Source of the DNA: Bacillota bacterium | GTDB lineage: Bacteria > Bacillota > Clostridia > Acetivibrionales > DTU013 | Reading direction: 5' to 3' | DNA length: 34,234 nt | Assembly: GCA_023409615.1 (NCBI GenBank) | Contig: JAEYRF010000171.1 | Location: 1 to 34,234 of the forward strand | Shown here: positions 8,259 to 15,309 of the stretch, one piece after another | Layout of the letters: the number at the start of each line of letters is the position of its first letter | Position numbering within the stretch: position 1 is the first letter of the stretch | Made by a program: the position numbers and the translations under genes | The notes under the pieces: generated by a model | What the model was told of the DNA's origin: nothing | What the model saw: only the letters and a program-made list of their open reading frames with translations | Databases searched by the model: none

Positions 8259-8286
8259 CTTATATTACAATACAATGTTACCACAA
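8259..8286 (-). promoter_or_regulatory. Possible promoter for the tandem riboswitch transcript
   Basis: TTGTGG (8281-8286), 16 bp, TATAAG (8259-8264) on the minus strand, about 30 bases before aptamer copy 2. The -35 box is weak. Confidence 0.35.
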
Positions 8287-8322
8287 AATAATCCAAAATT
8301 CAACAGTTAATTCATACTATTT

Positions 8323-8360
8323 TGTTACATTCTTGTTACATAGACTGAGCGGTGTTACAT
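8323..8360. repeat. Three direct TGTTACAT repeats upstream of riboswitch 2
   Basis: TGTTACAT occurs at 8323-8330, 8334-8341 and 8353-8360. They lie between the sortase stop codon and the riboswitch promoter region, roughly 40-75 bp upstream of the possible -35 box, which suits a regulator-binding array. Confidence 0.4.
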
Positions 8361-8426
8361 AGGCTATACGCTTTCATTGCTCCCTGTCCTTACTATCTTG
8401 GATACTGAATTTACCTTGCTCCTGTG

Positions 8427-9164
8427 TCATGGGTCTATTGCCGTCTGGCTCTCGAGTCTGGCTTTTATGATAAGCCGATGTGTCGCAATATAGATTGGTG
8501 TACATGTAATCAAGGTGATGATGTTATCATCCTTGCTTCCTTTTAAAACAGAGACATCATCTGGGGTGACAACAAACTTTTCGTAAACGACGTACCTGAA
8601 ATCACCTTGTTTTGTGGATATCATTATTTTGTCATCAATCTCAATCTCGTCCAGCCTGTTGAAAAAACGTCCGAAGGTGTAATTTCTGTGACCCGCAAGC
8701 GCGCTGTTACCCGGTTGCCCCGGTGCAGCAGTACCTGGTATATGGCCAATGCCCGCCCTGAGATTTTCCTCCTTGACTCCTTCAACAATGGGATATTTAA
8801 CCTTGATCTTGCTTATAGTGATGACACCAAGAACTGTCTGCTTTACAGCAGGCTTTGCCTTCGGCTTTGTCTTTGCGGGAGATGTCACTGCCGTGTCATC
8901 GGTTGATCCATCAATGGCGGCAGATACTGTTTCTGATCCATCGTCTGTCTGAGCAACATTATCAGCGGCAAAAGAATCCTGCAGCTGTGCATACGCTTCC
9001 TCCGGGTCTATATCTGTCTCCAGTTCTGAAGCGTCGATTGTGCTACTTTCAAGCCATTCAACAATCAACTTATTCTCTTTATATTGAGTATACAGCTGTC
9101 CCGCTAGCGGAGCAAGGACTATAAGTATACCTGATATTATTAGTATAACCGGGAGCTTTTTCAT
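8427..9164 (-). CDS. Sortase (class C/D-like)
   Basis: 245 aa from ATG 9164 with AGGTGG six bases upstream (GTG 9173 is less likely). An N-terminal membrane anchor (about 4-24) is followed by a linker of about 80 residues rich in Asp, Ser and Thr. The sortase beta-barrel (about 95-240) has catalytic His159 (LAGHRNY), Cys221 (TLITCTP) and Arg230 (THRL). CTP followed by THRL resembles class C pilus sortases, while the absence of a C-terminal membrane segment fits class D or E better, so the class is left open. It anchors LPXTG proteins to the cell wall on the outer face of the membrane. The adjacent LPKTGG adhesin is its obvious substrate. A hairpin terminator separates it from the adhesin gene, so adhesin read-through or a separate promoter must feed it. 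Confidence 0.92.
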   Translation of the reverse strand: MKKLPVILIISGILIVLAPLAGQLYTQYKENKLIVEWLESSTIDASELETDIDPEEAYAQLQDSFAADNVAQTDDGSETVSAAIDGSTDDTAVTSPAKTKPKAKPAVKQTVLGVITISKIKVKYPIVEGVKEENLRAGIGHIPGTAAPGQPGNSALAGHRNYTFGRFFNRLDEIEIDDKIMISTKQGDFRYVVYEKFVVTPDDVSVLKGSKDDNIITLITCTPIYIATHRLIIKARLESQTAIDP

Positions 9165-9211
9165 TATGTCCACCTATTCAGACAGATTTTTAACATTCAT
9201 ATACTTTTATA

Positions 9212-9248
9212 TTACAAGAAAACAGGGGTGTATTCAACACCCCTGTTA
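9212..9248 (-). terminator. Terminator between adhesin and sortase genes
   Basis: A 9-bp stem ACAGGGGTG/CACCCCTGT (9222-9246) with a 7-base loop is followed by TTTTCTTG on the minus strand. It probably reduces sortase expression relative to the adhesin. Confidence 0.75.
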
Positions 9249-9277
9249 AAAGTTACTTATGTACTATTGCATATCAC

Positions 9278-11080
9278 TTATTTATTCTTTTTCTTCAGAA
9301 TAACACCTGCTGCTGCTATAAGTCCGCCGAGGCCGTAGAATATGCCTGCCGGTACTCCGCCTGTCTTAGGCAGTTCATCCACTGGAGCTGCTGGTGCTTC
9401 TTCTTCTTCCACGTCAGTAGTCTCAGGCTCTGATGCCGTAGCTGCAGGTGTGGGCTCTTCTTCCTCTTCAACTATCTCAGTGAATACTGCTGTAACGGTT
9501 GTGTTACCGTTCAATGTGAACTCATTGGATTCGTTCACTGAACCTCCCTGCAAGCTATCGGTCTCAACCTGCCAGCTATCAAACTCCCAACCTTCTGCAG
9601 GAGTAGCCGATAACGGTATAATACTTCCAATGGAATAATAACGCTGTGCACCATCTGTCGGTGAAACTATACCTTCTCCTTCAACTTTCGTAAGCAGCCA
9701 GTAAGATGCAGGAGTAGGAGCTGGTGTTGGTTCTGGTGATGGTGTAGGAGTAGGTGTTGGTGTTGGTGTTGGTGTTGGTACTGTGACGTCTGTAGTATCG
9801 CTGTCTGTTACAGACTCTGGCACCTCCTCCTCAGATGTAACAGTTAACAAACTTAGCTGTGGGTTGCTATTCTCACGATATCCAACAACTGTTGCGGTCA
9901 GGGTTTTTTTACCTGCTCCGGAAACTGTGAAGTTATCACTAACTTTAGTAACGATTGGTTCTTCAACTGGCAGATTACCGATAGGATAAGTTATTCCATT
10001 GCCATCAGTGATCACAACATTGTATAGATCCTGATTACCAGTATTTTTTACTACCATTGTGTAGTCAGTGATTGTCTCGCCATCGGAAGCCGTTGCACCG
10101 GTTGCCAGACCCTTTATTGTACTTTCAATATCGATACTCCACTCAGGGTCAGGCACAACTTCCTCAAGAGCAAACACTGCTGTAATGATCTTGTCACTGT
10201 CCATTGTAACTGTGAGGGTTTTTCCGTCTTCGCCTTGAATTGCACCTTCAATATCGCCATCCCATCCGGCAAAGCTTGAACCAAACGCAGGCGTAGCTGT
10301 AAGCTCTACAGTTTCTCCATTAAAATATGAGCCGGTCGGAGGTGTAACCGTACCACTACCTTCGCCGGATTTGTTGGTAGTCAGTGTATATTTTGTTGCC
10401 GGTGCCAGGAAGTTAGCCTTGAAAGAAAGAGCCGCTTTAGATTCGTTTCTCTCAGCATAGAATACCTTGAAGGAGATTTCATCACCTGGCTTTTTGCCAG
10501 CTAAAATAGTTGCGATATCATTATCAGCTTTTTCAGGTTCATGTACTCCACCAAGGTCAATTACCAGTCTGCCATCAACAAAAATCCACAAATCATCATC
10601 AGCCTCAGCATAAATCTTAGTTCTATCGGGATCATAATTGAATTTTGTTTCATATTCAAGTGTGAAATGATAGTTTTTACCATCATTGCCATCGTTAAAG
10701 CCCTTTCCATTGATGGGGAAGAAGTCTGACTGTTCAAACCCATAAAAGCCATCACCAAAATTAACTAATGAAATATCCTCGTAAATTGGGATATTCACGC
10801 CTGCCCTAGTGTTATACCAATCACTGAAATTATTGATTCTGTCGCCAGCCTTACCTACGTAGGTCGGTTTACCACCGTTAAGTGAATCGCCAACAATACC
10901 AGTTATCAGATTAAATGTTCCACTACTCCCGAACTCGAAGTCAGAATGGTCACTCTCGAAATCTCTGTAAATGGCATTGCCTTCCTGTGCAGGCTCTTCT
11001 GCAAGAACGTATGGCACAAGCAGACATAAAAGCATGATAACTGATAGCAAAACTGATAAACCCTTAAATCCTCTCTTCAT
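9278..11080 (-). CDS. Fibro-slime-domain LPXTG surface adhesin
   Basis: 600 aa from ATG 11080, which has GGAGGG upstream. The signal peptide is residues 1-27. A fibro-slime / PA14-like domain spans about 35-215, with the typical core ADDDLWIFVDGRLVIDLGG then VHEPEKA. A first InlB-type B-repeat (about 218-305, ending VTMDSDKIITAVF) is followed by a CARDB/DUF11-like beta domain (about 315-430), a Thr-Pro repeat linker (about 435-465) and a second B-repeat (about 467-540). The C-terminus is a sorting signal: LPKTGG at about 570, a hydrophobic stretch and a KKKNK tail. It should be covalently wall-anchored by the sortase encoded next to it. Fibro-slime domains occur in carbohydrate- or surface-binding proteins; the ligand is unknown. 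Its leader holds a c-di-GMP aptamer overlapping a terminator and an SD-masking stem. Confidence 0.92.
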   Translation of the reverse strand: MKRGFKGLSVLLSVIMLLCLLVPYVLAEEPAQEGNAIYRDFESDHSDFEFGSSGTFNLITGIVGDSLNGGKPTYVGKAGDRINNFSDWYNTRAGVNIPIYEDISLVNFGDGFYGFEQSDFFPINGKGFNDGNDGKNYHFTLEYETKFNYDPDRTKIYAEADDDLWIFVDGRLVIDLGGVHEPEKADNDIATILAGKKPGDEISFKVFYAERNESKAALSFKANFLAPATKYTLTTNKSGEGSGTVTPPTGSYFNGETVELTATPAFGSSFAGWDGDIEGAIQGEDGKTLTVTMDSDKIITAVFALEEVVPDPEWSIDIESTIKGLATGATASDGETITDYTMVVKNTGNQDLYNVVITDGNGITYPIGNLPVEEPIVTKVSDNFTVSGAGKKTLTATVVGYRENSNPQLSLLTVTSEEEVPESVTDSDTTDVTVPTPTPTPTPTPTPSPEPTPAPTPASYWLLTKVEGEGIVSPTDGAQRYYSIGSIIPLSATPAEGWEFDSWQVETDSLQGGSVNESNEFTLNGNTTVTAVFTEIVEEEEEPTPAATASEPETTDVEEEEAPAAPVDELPKTGGVPAGIFYGLGGLIAAAGVILKKKNK

Positions 11081-11088
11081 AAAAAGAC

Positions 11089-11124
11089 CCTCCAATAATA
11101 TTATTCTACTTACTTTTCTGGAGG
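11089..11124 (-). promoter_or_regulatory. SD-sequestering stem in the adhesin leader
   Basis: CCTCCA (complement of 11119-11124) can pair with TGGAGG (complement of 11089-11094), which is the adhesin ribosome binding site. The loop is about 24 bases. This would mask the SD and add translational control downstream of the riboswitch terminator. Confidence 0.45.
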
Positions 11125-11252
11125 TAAGCACTCTGTTTTCAGCCGCGTTTTAAGGGAAAACGTGGTTAACCATCCTGGTACGTCTATTATTTTGTTTAAG
11201 TACGTTTAAAATAGAATGATGTTTTATGAACGACTCACAGCGATAGGGTACG

Positions 11253-11287
11253 AAAAAAACTGCCATAAGCTGTGATAACATGGCAGT
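11253..11287 (-). terminator. Riboswitch 3 expression-platform terminator
   Basis: On the minus strand an 8-bp stem ACTGCCAT/ATGGCAGT (11259-11266 with 11280-11287) is followed by a run of seven T. Its 5' arm is the last six bases of aptamer copy 3 plus two, so aptamer folding and termination compete. Confidence 0.8.
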
Positions 11288-11371
11288 CGGACGATCATCG
11301 TGTAGTGATAAGTTACACCTAAGACTCCTGACTTTGCGTCCCGGCTTTTCAACCGGTTTGCTCTTATCATT
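11282..11371 (-). promoter_or_regulatory. c-di-GMP-I (GEMM) riboswitch, copy 3 (divergent)
   Basis: The 5' half is unmistakable (GCAAACCGG, GAAA-containing loop, CCGGGACGCAAAG). The 3' half is divergent: GGAGTCTTAGG, a GTGTA/TACAC stem, then ATGATCGTCCGACTGCC in place of the usual ATGGYAGCCRGGTTACC. It lies in the leader of the adhesin gene. Because its 3' end forms the terminator 5' arm, ligand binding should prevent termination, which predicts an ON switch. Confidence 0.85.
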
Positions 11372-11410
11372 GTTGTTAATTTATACACTCTTATCGACAG
11401 GTACAAGGAG

Positions 11411-11439
11411 ATTATAACCCAAGTTAATCGTTAATGCAA
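11411..11439 (-). promoter_or_regulatory. Promoter of the adhesin transcript
   Basis: TTGCAT (11434-11439), 17 bp, TATAAT (11411-11416) on the minus strand. Predicted start near 11404, about 30 bases before aptamer copy 3. The start region overlaps an ACAGGTACA element at 11397-11405. Confidence 0.7.
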
Positions 11440-11498
11440 TACTTTTTTATATTTTTTTACCATTTTTATTAAATTTTTTTTATGGCGAAAAAAAGGTC

Positions 11499-11540
11499 AA
11501 AAAAAAAGACCCCGAAGTCTGCCTTTATCAAGGGCAGACT
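11499..11540 (-). terminator. Probable second terminator of the riboswitch-4 RNA
   Basis: An 8-bp stem AGTCTGCC/GGCAGACT (11516-11540) is followed on the minus strand by TCGGGGTC and nine T residues. The T-run is a few bases away from the stem, so termination may be weaker. Confidence 0.5.
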
Positions 11541-11632
11541 CCGAAACCTGTTTAAGATTATGCGCACCATCTTAAGTGTTTCTATTCTTTCTGTCTGGTT
11601 TTACATGATGTTCTTCCATGTTTCCGGGAAAC

Positions 11633-11698
11633 TGTACCTGTCGCCCCGGTTCATGGAAAGTGTACCTGTACTTGTACCTGTCAATCTTTTGTACCTGT
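11633..11698. repeat. Four TGTACCTGT elements (with one inverted copy at 11397-11405)
   Basis: TGTACCTGT at 11633-11641, 11661-11669, 11673-11681 and 11690-11698. The reverse complement ACAGGTACA lies at 11397-11405, on the predicted start site of the adhesin promoter. A 12-bp version (GACAGGTACAAG 11396-11407 and CTTGTACCTGTC 11671-11682) is a perfect inverted repeat. They may be operator sites. Confidence 0.5.
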
Positions 11699-11741
11699 TA
11701 AAGCACCATCCTTTCTCTCATTTTTCAGTTCCTAAATGCAC

Positions 11742-11771
11742 AAAATAAAAAACTTCCATGTCATTGGAAGT
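11742..11771 (-). terminator. Terminator after riboswitch 4
   Basis: ACTTCCA/TGGAAGT 7-bp stem (11752-11771) followed by TTTTTTATTTT on the minus strand, 45 bases downstream of aptamer copy 4. Confidence 0.75.
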
Positions 11772-11816
11772 CACTTTTTAACGATATCGCTATGTACTTT
11801 GAGGGAAATAAAAAAC

Positions 11817-11914
11817 TCCCCTTTCGGTAACTGGCTGCCACATGTAAAACTTGCGTTTCACATTCAGGCCCTTTAGCTTTGCGTCCCGGTTTTTCAACCG
11901 GTTTGCTATTATCG
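11817..11914 (-). promoter_or_regulatory. c-di-GMP-I (GEMM) riboswitch, copy 4 (no evident downstream gene)
   Basis: Core elements as in copies 1 and 2: GCAAACCGG, GGGACGCAAAGCTAAAGGGC, TGGCAGCCAGTTACCG. It is followed by a terminator at 11742-11771 and a second at about 11499-11540, with no convincing minus-strand ORF between them; the longest peptide seen is about 15 codons. It may end as a short c-di-GMP-responsive RNA, or feed read-through into the adhesin leader. Confidence 0.9.
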
Positions 11915-11950
11915 TTGAAAAGTTATCTCCAATTGCATTTATATGACTAT

Positions 11951-11979
11951 AGATTAACACATACGCAATAATATTTCAA
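11951..11979 (-). promoter_or_regulatory. Promoter for riboswitch 4
   Basis: TTGAAA (11974-11979), 17 bp, TAATCT (11951-11956) on the minus strand, about 35 bases before the aptamer. Confidence 0.45.
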
Positions 11980-11997
11980 GGGTTTTTAGAAATATTT

Positions 11998-12040
11998 ACA
12001 AAAAAAATCCCATAAAGCACATCAAAGCACCTTATGGGAA
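11998..12040 (-). terminator. Terminator of the serine operon
   Basis: TCCCATAA paired with TTATGGGA (stem arms about 12008-12016 and 12032-12039) followed by eight or more T on the minus strand, 25 bases after the serA stop codon. Confidence 0.85.
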
Positions 12041-12065
12041 TACCTTGGTAAATTCATCATTTCCC

Positions 12066-13667
12066 CTAAAATTTTATCATCGTTACCTTTAATACGCCAT
12101 CCATTTCACGCAGCTCTTGCAGTGTTTCTTCGTGAACCTCCTGATCAACACTGATAAAGGAAACAGCCTTCTCCCCTCGCTTGTTCCTGCTCCATTGCAT
12201 TGCGGCGATGTTGACGCCTGCATTGCCAAGGGTTGAGCCGATGCGGCCGATGATACCGGGCTTATCAATGTTCTGTATTGCAACAATATACGGACTTGGT
12301 TCAAAGTCCAGTTTGTATCCGAAGAAATCAACGATTCTCATTTCCTCTTTGGCGAAAATGGTTCCCGAAACACTCTGAGTACCTTTCTTTGTGGTAAACG
12401 CCACTGTGATAAGGTTGGTGTATTTGTCAAGCTGGGATTTCTTGCTCTCAACCAACTCTATCCCCATGTTTTTGAGCATAAGCTCCGCATTCACATAATT
12501 TACCTTTTCCTTGATGATCGGGTCCAAAAAGCCTTTTAGTGCTGATAGTGAAAACACCTTTGTCTCTTTGTCCGCTAAATCTCCACTGTATATTATTTCA
12601 ATCTTCTGCACAGTTTCTTTCTCAGTCTGGTAATAAATTTTTCCAAGCATTTCCGCCAGAGTGATGTACGGGCGTAGTCCGTTCACGTCAGCCTGCATAT
12701 GTGGCATGTTGACAGCAGCAACCATCTCACCGAGCAAAGCAGATCCGACCAGTTGCGCAACAGCTGTTCCTACATTATAATTCGCTTCTTTGGTCGAAGC
12801 ACCAAGATGGGGGGTTATGATTACATTTTCAAAGTCCAGCAGCGGATTGGAATAAGTCTGTTCCTCCGGCTTCTTGTCGTAATTTGGCTCGGGATCCAGC
12901 ACATCGATACCTGCTCCGGCTACTATGCCTTCCCTGAGCGCCTCCACCAGAGCCGTCTCATTGACAAGACCTCCTCTTGCTGCATTCACGATCCTGACAC
13001 CCTTTTTACAGAGCTTTAATTCCTTTTCGCCAATTATTCCATAAGTTTCTGCTGTTTTAGGAGTATGGAGCGTGATCAGGTCAGCCTGTCTAAGTAGCTC
13101 TTCAAGAGTTTCGCACTTTTCAACGCCGAATTTTTTAAATTTCTCATCGGTGATGTACGGGTCATACGCAATGGCTCTCATATTGGATCCTTTGAGCTTT
13201 GTTGCAACTATGGATCCGATCCTTCCAAGACCGATAATACCGACAGTCTTGCCTTCCAGTTCATTTCCTATAAAATTGCTTCTTCTGAAATCGCCTTTTC
13301 TTGTTGCTGCATTGGCCTGTGTTATATTCCTGAAGATGTTGTATGCCATTCCTATCGCAAGCTCTGCGGCTGCCATGATGTTGCTTTCCGGCGTGTTTAC
13401 AACAATAATACCTTTGCGAGTGCATGCCTGCACATCTATATTGTCGATACCGTTTCCTGCTCTGCCGGCAACCTTGAGATTCGTCCCCTTCTCAATCAGT
13501 TCCTCATTGACTTTTGTTACGCTTCTGACAATAATTGCGTCATATTCCGCAACGATCTCCATCAGTTCAGTATGCGAAATGCCGAATTTAGTGTCTACGT
13601 TGAATCCCTTATCCTTAAGATATTGTATGCCTTCATCGGCAATTCTTTCCGTTACGATTATTTTCAT
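12066..13667 (-). CDS. serA: D-3-phosphoglycerate dehydrogenase (long form with ACT domain)
   Basis: 533 aa, the long type. The N-terminal catalytic/substrate domain (1-95, ITERIADEGIQYL) has the Rossmann domain inserted (about 96-285) with TVGIIGLGRIGSIVATKLKG; the catalytic region around 230-280 includes RGGLVNETALVEAL and the HLGAST histidine. An intervening domain (about 315-450) and a C-terminal ACT domain (about 460-533, DKPGIIGRIGSTLGNAGVNI) follow. It oxidises 3-phosphoglycerate to 3-phosphohydroxypyruvate with NAD+, the first step of serine synthesis in the cytoplasm; the ACT domain usually mediates serine feedback. The start has GGGAGG upstream. It lies 113 bp behind the aminotransferase for step two and is under the same glycine riboswitch. 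Confidence 0.96.
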   Translation of the reverse strand: MKIIVTERIADEGIQYLKDKGFNVDTKFGISHTELMEIVAEYDAIIVRSVTKVNEELIEKGTNLKVAGRAGNGIDNIDVQACTRKGIIVVNTPESNIMAAAELAIGMAYNIFRNITQANAATRKGDFRRSNFIGNELEGKTVGIIGLGRIGSIVATKLKGSNMRAIAYDPYITDEKFKKFGVEKCETLEELLRQADLITLHTPKTAETYGIIGEKELKLCKKGVRIVNAARGGLVNETALVEALREGIVAGAGIDVLDPEPNYDKKPEEQTYSNPLLDFENVIITPHLGASTKEANYNVGTAVAQLVGSALLGEMVAAVNMPHMQADVNGLRPYITLAEMLGKIYYQTEKETVQKIEIIYSGDLADKETKVFSLSALKGFLDPIIKEKVNYVNAELMLKNMGIELVESKKSQLDKYTNLITVAFTTKKGTQSVSGTIFAKEEMRIVDFFGYKLDFEPSPYIVAIQNIDKPGIIGRIGSTLGNAGVNIAAMQWSRNKRGEKAVSFISVDQEVHEETLQELREMDGVLKVTMIKF

Positions 13668-13780
13668 TGTAATCCTCCCGTTTCATTATATTATCTGGTA
13701 AAAGCTTATTATCTAGTCAAAGTGACAGTATTTGTACTAAACCGATGTGCTGATCAGAGTGGCAATATCAAATATGCTTC

Positions 13781-14848
13781 CTAATCAATCAGTTTGTCTA
13801 TCAGTGCCAGCAGCGTACTGATCTCGTCAGGTGTAGCATCCGCCATATGTGCGATACGGAACGTCTTTTCTTTCAAATCCCCATATCCGTTTGAAATCAT
13901 ATAGCCCTTCTCGCCCAGCTTTTTATTCAGGTCTGCTACGCTGATACCTCTTGTGTTCTTCACTGTTGTCAGTGTATTTGATGCATATTTTTCCTCTGGA
14001 AACAGCTCGAATTTTTCTTTCGCCCACGCCCGGACCATCTGCGCCATCTGAAGATGCCTTGCGAACCTGTTTTCCAATCCCTCAACCATAATTCTGTCCA
14101 GCTGGAAATCAAGTGCGAACATGTGCGAAAGCGAAGGTGTGGAAGGATACTGGTGATCCTTCTTTAATATGTAGCTATATAATTCCAGAAGATCAAGATA
14201 CGTACCTCTGAACTGAACCTTTGACGCCGCTGCCGCCGCTTTTTCGGAGAATGAGCAAATGGCCATTCCCGGAGGCAAGCCAAGGCACTTCTGTGTGGAG
14301 GTAATACAAATATCAACTCCCAGCGCATCCACCTCTATTTTTGTACCGCCCATCGAACTTACAGCGTCCACACACCAGATAACTTCAGGATACTTGCGCA
14401 TTACCTGCGCGATTTCCTCCGCTGGGTTCATAATACCGGTAGAGGTCTCATTATGAGTAATAGTTATAAGGTCGTACTTGCCTGTGGCAAGCGCCTGGTC
14501 TACCATCTCAGGTGTCGTAGGCTTTCCCGGTTCGGACGTAAAAAGATCAGCCGGAACATTGTTTGAAGTAGCCATCTTATACCACCTGTCACCGAAAGCC
14601 CCGACAGAAAACATTGCTGCCCTCTTTGTCGTACAGGAGCGCACTGCGCCTTCCATCAAACCGCTGCCTGACGATGTCGAAAGCAGTATAGTGCTTTTAG
14701 TATACATGAGCTTTTGCAGTTTTTCGGAGATCCCTCGTTGAAGAGCTGATGCATCCTTCGTTCTGTGCCCAATCATTGGAGTCGACATTTTTTGTAGTAC
14801 GTCTTCCCTTACCTCTACCGGTCCCGGTATAAATAGTTTCTTGTGCAT
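13781..14848 (-). CDS. Class V PLP aminotransferase, likely the phosphoserine aminotransferase of this operon
   Basis: 355 aa, alanine-glyoxylate / serine-pyruvate aminotransferase family (PucG-like). It opens with the family signature LFIPGPVEV, has the PLP phosphate-binding SGSGLMEGAVRSC (about 60-73), Asp161 (VDAVSSMGG) and the Schiff-base lysine Lys187 in STQKCLGLPPG. True SerC is not recognised nearby. In several Clostridia and Thermotoga a member of this family next to serA fills the SerC role, so conversion of 3-phosphohydroxypyruvate to phosphoserine with glutamate is the best guess. Glyoxylate-to-glycine transamination is an alternative that would also suit the glycine riboswitch upstream. 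The start has GGGAGG upstream. Confidence 0.88.
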   Translation of the reverse strand: MHKKLFIPGPVEVREDVLQKMSTPMIGHRTKDASALQRGISEKLQKLMYTKSTILLSTSSGSGLMEGAVRSCTTKRAAMFSVGAFGDRWYKMATSNNVPADLFTSEPGKPTTPEMVDQALATGKYDLITITHNETSTGIMNPAEEIAQVMRKYPEVIWCVDAVSSMGGTKIEVDALGVDICITSTQKCLGLPPGMAICSFSEKAAAAASKVQFRGTYLDLLELYSYILKKDHQYPSTPSLSHMFALDFQLDRIMVEGLENRFARHLQMAQMVRAWAKEKFELFPEEKYASNTLTTVKNTRGISVADLNKKLGEKGYMISNGYGDLKEKTFRIAHMADATPDEISTLLALIDKLID

Positions 14849-14892
14849 TTACATGCCTCCCTGCAACAGTTTGATTCCTGTTGAATAAAATT

Positions 14893-14930
14893 TAATAATA
14901 AAAGGTCAAATCTTATACAAGACCTGACCT
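14893..14930 (-). terminator. Glycine riboswitch expression-platform terminator
   Basis: A 12-bp stem (14903-14914 with 14919-14930), 4-base loop and TTTTATTATT tail on the minus strand. Two of the pairs are G-U only when read as minus-strand RNA, supporting an RNA function in this direction. It lies between aptamer and start codon. Confidence 0.85.
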
Positions 14931-14956
14931 CAAAACATGCGCAACAAAATGCTACA

Positions 14957-15067
14957 TCTACTCTGTCCTTTTGCCTGAGAGATTAAGCTTTGTCAGCCTT
15001 GCCCCTTCGGCGCCGTCATGGTCTCTCCAGAGATTCGTCCCGACAAGGTCGCTGCTGCTCCCTCGCC
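14957..15067 (-). promoter_or_regulatory. Glycine riboswitch
   Basis: On the minus strand: CTCTGGAGAGACC, then GGCGCCGAAGGGGCAAGG, then CTCTCAGGCAAAAGGACAGAG, which is the gcvT/glycine aptamer consensus with a closing P1 TCTCTG/CAGAG. Only one complete aptamer is seen (14957-15039); the 28 bases upstream may be a remnant partner stem. It lies in the leader of the aminotransferase-serA operon, in front of an intrinsic terminator. Confidence 0.95.
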
Positions 15068-15118
15068 AATCATCCGACAATATTGAATTCTCATCAACTT
15101 CTGTAAAAGTTTAGATTT

Positions 15119-15147
15119 ATTATAATGAATGGGTATACCAATGTCAA
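15119..15147 (-). promoter_or_regulatory. Consensus promoter of the serine operon
   Basis: TTGACA (15142-15147), exactly 17 bp, TATAAT (15119-15124) on the minus strand: a perfect sigma-A promoter. Start expected near 15112, before the glycine aptamer. Confidence 0.9.
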
Positions 15148-15172
15148 GCACTAAATATTTTTTTCACAAAGT

Positions 15173-15205
15173 CGTTCATTTACCGTTCATTTACCGTTCA
15201 TTTAT
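15173..15205. repeat. Three 11-bp iterons upstream of the serine-operon promoter
   Basis: CGTTCATTTAC, CGTTCATTTAC, CGTTCATTTAT in direct tandem. They cover about -61 to -93 relative to the predicted start and repeat once per helical turn, as activator or UP-type sites do. Confidence 0.7.
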
Positions 15206-15309
15206 AGTTTCTGTACGTAGTTTTTGCATATTTCTCAACCCATCATTTAATACTTCAGTCATAATACCCATGTTCCAATATTCAGGGCTCAGAAGTTTTC
15301 TTATTGTGG

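Noticed and set aside
11482..11748. Plus-strand 88-aa ORF (MAKKRSKKKTPK...)
   Set aside because: No ribosome binding site. It runs antisense through two terminators, a low-complexity A-tract and the TGTACCTGT repeats, which account for its residues.
15040..15067. Second glycine aptamer of a tandem riboswitch
   Set aside because: No second GGAGAG...CGAAGGGGCAA...CAGGCAAAAGGAC core exists upstream. At most a remnant stem is present.
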